A stretch of DNA of 24,293 bases from Alphaproteobacteria bacterium (GTDB taxonomy: Bacteria > Pseudomonadota > Alphaproteobacteria > JABAAW01): positions 1 to 24,293 of the forward strand of contig JABAAS010000005.1 of assembly GCA_014238625.1 (NCBI GenBank), given 5' to 3'. This document shows positions 23,869 to 24,293 of this stretch, one piece after another. Under the pieces are notes generated by a model. That model did no database searches. It saw only the letters and a program-made list of their open reading frames with translations, and had not been told where the DNA came from. Position 1 is the first letter of the stretch. Every line of letters begins with the position of its first letter. Made by a program: the position numbers and the translations under genes.

Positions 23869-24293
23869 ATGTATGAGCAGAAGCGCGATTTTTTTGAGAT
23901 TGGACTGAGCGAGGGCGATCCTGAGATTTCTGCGGCACTTGGTCGCGAGTTTAGGCGTCAGTCTGACGGAGTAGAGTTGATAGCCTCTGAGAACATAGTT
24001 TCGCGAGCGGTTTTAGAGGCTGCGAGTTGTGTTCTTACGAACAAGTATGCGGAGGGTTACCCTAACCGCCGTTACTATGGAGGTTGCGTGCATGCGGACG
24101 AGATCGAGCAGCTTGCGCTTGCTCGCGTTACGAGGATTTTCGAGTGTCCATTTGCGAATGTACAACCTCATTCTGGAGCGCAAGCGAACCAGGCGGTTTT
24201 TTTCGCGTTATTAGAACCTGGTGACACTTATTTATCGCTGGCATTGGACGAGGGCGGTCACCTCTCGCATGGTCTTCCGGTTAACATATCTGG
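23869..24293 (+). CDS. glyA: Serine hydroxymethyltransferase, 5' part
   Basis: Interconverts serine and glycine while loading tetrahydrofolate with a one-carbon unit; cytoplasmic, pyridoxal-phosphate-dependent. The first 141 codons are in view and the gene runs off the right edge. Family hallmarks are present: ELIASENIVS (about 37-46), NKYAEGYPNRRYYGGC (about 58-73), FANVQPHSGAQANQAVF (about 94-110) and GGHLSHGLPVN (about 129-139). The pyridoxal-binding lysine is beyond the window. GAGG at 23858-23861, 7 nt before the ATG, supports the start. An ATG at 23873 is in another frame. It diverges from the transhydrogenase-like pair. Confidence 0.95.
   Translation, partial: MYEQKRDFFEIGLSEGDPEISAALGREFRRQSDGVELIASENIVSRAVLEAASCVLTNKYAEGYPNRRYYGGCVHADEIEQLALARVTRIFECPFANVQPHSGAQANQAVFFALLEPGDTYLSLALDEGGHLSHGLPVNIS

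Overview
The window suggests an alphaproteobacterium, possibly associated with a marine or animal host. This is inference from three things: serine hydroxymethyltransferase with alphaproteobacterial-type motifs, split pntA2/pntB-like genes, and creatine-degradation genes next to restriction-modification (RM) systems and a transposon module. The left two thirds (1 to about 16.4 kb) is visibly AT-rich accessory DNA. The right third is more GC-rich and looks like backbone genes mixed with repeats and gene remnants.

Layout: (1) 12-2940, a Tn7/Tn5053-like module: a DD35E transposase (TnsB/TniA type) followed by its AAA+ ATPase partner (TnsC/TniB type). No TniQ target selector follows. (2) 3185-9649, minus strand, a complete type I RM operon hsdM-hsdS-hsdR plus a YgjP-type M48 metallopeptidase. 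The junctions overlap or nearly touch, and hsdM is preceded by an 11-codon leader ORF that carries the only strong ribosome binding site there. (3) 10032-15818, minus strand, a type III RM pair: res (helicase/nuclease), then mod (N6-adenine methyltransferase). The res-mod gap holds three perfect 11-bp tandem repeats. (4) 15819-16592, AT-rich non-coding DNA with stem-loops and three 23-bp direct repeats that look like transposase-binding sites at a transposon right end (candidate terminus 16227). Regions 1-4 are best read as one mobile defence island whose left end lies outside the window.

(5) 16593-19937, a 1114-residue RTX (GGxGxDxL) calcium-binding repeat protein with a lipoprotein-like N-terminus and a 357-bp internal tandem duplication. 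(6) 20013-21393, minus strand, creatinase preceded by a 50-codon remnant of creatininase, so creatine can probably still be hydrolysed but this creatinine step is lost. (7) 21395-21976, a cluster of GC-rich palindromic and direct repeats that begins 2 bp from the creatininase break. (8) 22031-23670, a small STAS-domain-like ORF converging on and overlapping two membrane-protein genes that resemble only the proton-channel domains of NAD(P) transhydrogenase. Both nucleotide-binding domains and the conserved channel histidine are missing. (9) 23869-end, the 5' part of glyA.

The points most worth following up are the transhydrogenase membrane-domain pair, the creatininase remnant joined to creatinase, the putative transposon end, and the hsdM leader ORF.
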